A stretch of DNA of 5,310 bases, taken from assembly GCA_023395675.1 (NCBI GenBank), contig JAEWYL010000114.1:1-5310 (forward strand), written 5' to 3'. The stretch is from Chloroflexota bacterium (lineage in GTDB: Bacteria; Chloroflexota; Anaerolineae; Anaerolineales; UBA4823). This document shows, piece after piece, positions 4,560 to 5,310 of the stretch. The position numbers were made by a program, and so were the translations under genes. Positions within the stretch are counted from its first letter, which is position 1; each line of letters starts with the position of its first letter. A model generated the notes under the pieces. The model had not been told where the DNA came from and did not search any database. It saw only the letters and a program-made list of their open reading frames with translations.

Positions 4560-4823
4560 ATGCTTTTGCGCATCGAGCTGGTCTACTGCGCGGTCTGACA
4601 CTACACCGACCGGGCTGCCAGTCTGGCGGTCGAGTTGTTGAAGGAGTTCGAGCCCGAGATCGAGGCCCTCACCCTGGTCCCTTCGGACGGGGGCCGCTTC
4701 GAGGTGAGCGTAAACGGAACCTTGCTGTATTCCAAGCTGCAGACCCGCCGCCACGCCGAGCCGGGCGAGGTGACCGGGCTGGTGCAGCGGTATGTGGAGA
4801 GGCATGAGGAGGGCAATAAATAA
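4560..4823 (+). CDS. SelW-like selenoprotein (Rdx family) with in-frame TGA = Sec
   Basis: Reading TGA 4596-4598 as selenocysteine gives an 87-residue protein that starts at ATG 4560 with GGAGGT (4548-4553) six bases upstream and ends at TAA 4821-4823, followed at once by TAG. The N-terminus reads IELVYCAVUHYTDRAA: a strand, then a C10-A-V-U13 redox motif, then a helix. This is how SelW, SelT and SelH (Rdx family, thioredoxin-like fold) present their CxxU or CxxC site. Later, LTLVPSDGGRFEVSVNGTLLYSK (38-60) is the family's conserved GGxFEV and hydrophobic-SK region. Length equals typical SelW. Family members are small cytosolic thiol or selenol redox proteins whose partners are poorly defined. 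The frame is intact apart from the TGA, and an SECIS-like hairpin follows it. A gene caller using TGA as stop would begin at TTG 4635 and lose the active site. Sec machinery (SelA, SelB, SelC, SelD) must be encoded elsewhere. The alternative, a nonsense mutation in a CxxC gene, is less likely. Confidence 0.93.
4596..4632 (+). promoter_or_regulatory. Bacterial SECIS element: UGA plus downstream hairpin
   Basis: CGACC (4607-4611) pairs with GGTCG (4628-4632). Above a five-base 5' bulge (GGGCT, 4612-4616), GCC (4617-4619) pairs with GGC (4625-4627), closing the apical loop AGUCU (4620-4624). The loop has a G in its first two bases and begins 21 bases after the UGA, both within the range described for bacterial SECIS elements. 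It resembles the AGGUCU apical loop of the E. coli fdhF SECIS. The element lies wholly inside the coding sequence and would recruit SelB with Sec-tRNA. Confidence 0.7.
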
Positions 4824-4900
4824 TAGATCGGGATTATCTTTCTCATCTGCGTTCCTCTGGGACATCTGTGGATCGTTTTCAGGATTGAAGGAGTAGAACC

Positions 4901-5310
4901 ATGCGTGTGGTGCTGCAGCGGGTTTCCCGCGGGCGGGTGTCGGTAGAGGGGCGCACCGTAGGCGAGATCGGGCCCGGGCTGGTGCTGCTGGTGGGCGCGG
5001 GGCACGGCGACGGCGAGGCGCAGATCGAGTTACTGGTGGAGAAGATCGCCCACCTGCGCATTTTCGAGGACGAGGCGGGGAAGATGAACCGCTCGCTGCT
5101 GGAGATGGGCGGGGAGGCGCTGGTGGTCTCGCAGTTCACGCTCTACGCCGACACGCGCAAGGGCCGCCGCCCCTCGTTCACGGACGCCGCTTTGCCGGAG
5201 GTCGCCGCGCCGCTGGTGGAGCGTTTCGCGGCCCGGCTGGAGGCGCTGGGGGTGCGGGTGCAGCAGGGCGAGTTCGGCGCGCACATGCTGGTGGAGATCG
5301 AGAACGACGG
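4901..5310 (+). CDS. dtd: D-aminoacyl-tRNA deacylase (DTD), 3' end cut by window
   Basis: The enzyme hydrolyses D-amino acids mischarged onto tRNA, such as D-Tyr-tRNA, in the cytoplasm and so protects translation from the wrong enantiomer. 136 codons are present of about 150. MRVVLQRVSRGRVSVEG (1-17), VGEIGPGLVLLVG (20-32), KIAHLRIFEDEAGKMNRSLLE (48-68) and ALVVSQFTLYADTRKGRRPSFTDAA (73-97) follow the family closely. The SQFT motif at 77-80 forms part of the active site. The window ends at END, one codon before the expected Gly-Pro of the cross-subunit chirality-checking motif, so that part cannot be checked. ATG 4901 has AAGGAG at 4888-4893 with seven bases spacing. It lies 77 bases after the selenoprotein gene, same strand, with no terminator between, so co-transcription is likely. 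No functional link between the two is known to me. Confidence 0.97.
   Translation, partial: MRVVLQRVSRGRVSVEGRTVGEIGPGLVLLVGAGHGDGEAQIELLVEKIAHLRIFEDEAGKMNRSLLEMGGEALVVSQFTLYADTRKGRRPSFTDAALPEVAAPLVERFAARLEALGVRVQQGEFGAHMLVEIEND

Noticed and set aside
4635..4823. Short ORF beginning at TTG 4635
   Set aside because: It is only the C-terminal part of the selenoprotein. It has no ribosome binding site and lacks the redox motif that lies in frame upstream across the TGA.
1..5310. CRISPR array, tRNA, rRNA, phage or defence system
   Set aside because: No regularly spaced repeats, no cloverleaf-like segment, and no nuclease, integrase, transposase or toxin motifs were seen in any frame.

Overview
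The window is GC-rich bacterial DNA with compact genes, strong AGGAGG-type ribosome binding sites and short intergenic spacers full of inverted repeats. The gene mix (zinc-ribbon proteins, a UPF0173 metallo-hydrolase, a cytoplasmic sulfite-oxidase-like molybdoprotein, a SelW-like selenoprotein and D-aminoacyl-tRNA deacylase) would fit a Chloroflexota (Anaerolineae-like) genome. That placement is an inference from gene style, not from a marker gene.

Layout. Positions 1-171 are the end of an unrecognised helical protein, followed by a hairpin terminator. Next come two plus-strand genes: a 164-residue protein with three zinc ribbons (293-787) and a DUF488/YeaO-family protein (861-1202). A long palindrome at 1235-1275 separates them from a convergent minus-strand gene (1284-2375). 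That gene encodes a membrane-anchored protein with three N-terminal zinc ribbons, one transmembrane helix and a probable extracytoplasmic domain. A divergent intergenic region (2376-2665) holds candidate promoters and an IS-end-like inverted repeat. It leads to a UPF0173 metallo-beta-lactamase-fold hydrolase (2666-3352), which is followed by a 17-bp perfect palindrome. A consensus extended -10 and a leader of about 145 nt that can form hairpins precede a sulfite-oxidase-family molybdopterin protein (3661-4299), which ends at a classic intrinsic terminator.

The most notable gene is at 4560-4823. It reads through an in-frame TGA (4596-4598) and encodes an 87-residue SelW/Rdx-family selenoprotein with a Cys-Ala-Val-Sec redox motif. 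A bacterial SECIS-like hairpin lies just after the TGA. An ordinary gene caller would either miss this gene or start it too late, at TTG 4635. The last gene, dtd (4901 to the window end), is cut off just before its Gly-Pro motif.

How the genes work together: no single pathway links the window. Several products are metal or redox proteins (structural zinc, a metallo-hydrolase, molybdopterin and selenium), but they appear to sit in separate transcription units. Only the selenoprotein and dtd, and possibly the zinc-ribbon and DUF488 genes, look co-transcribed. I see no CRISPR array, tRNA, rRNA, phage gene or intact insertion sequence.
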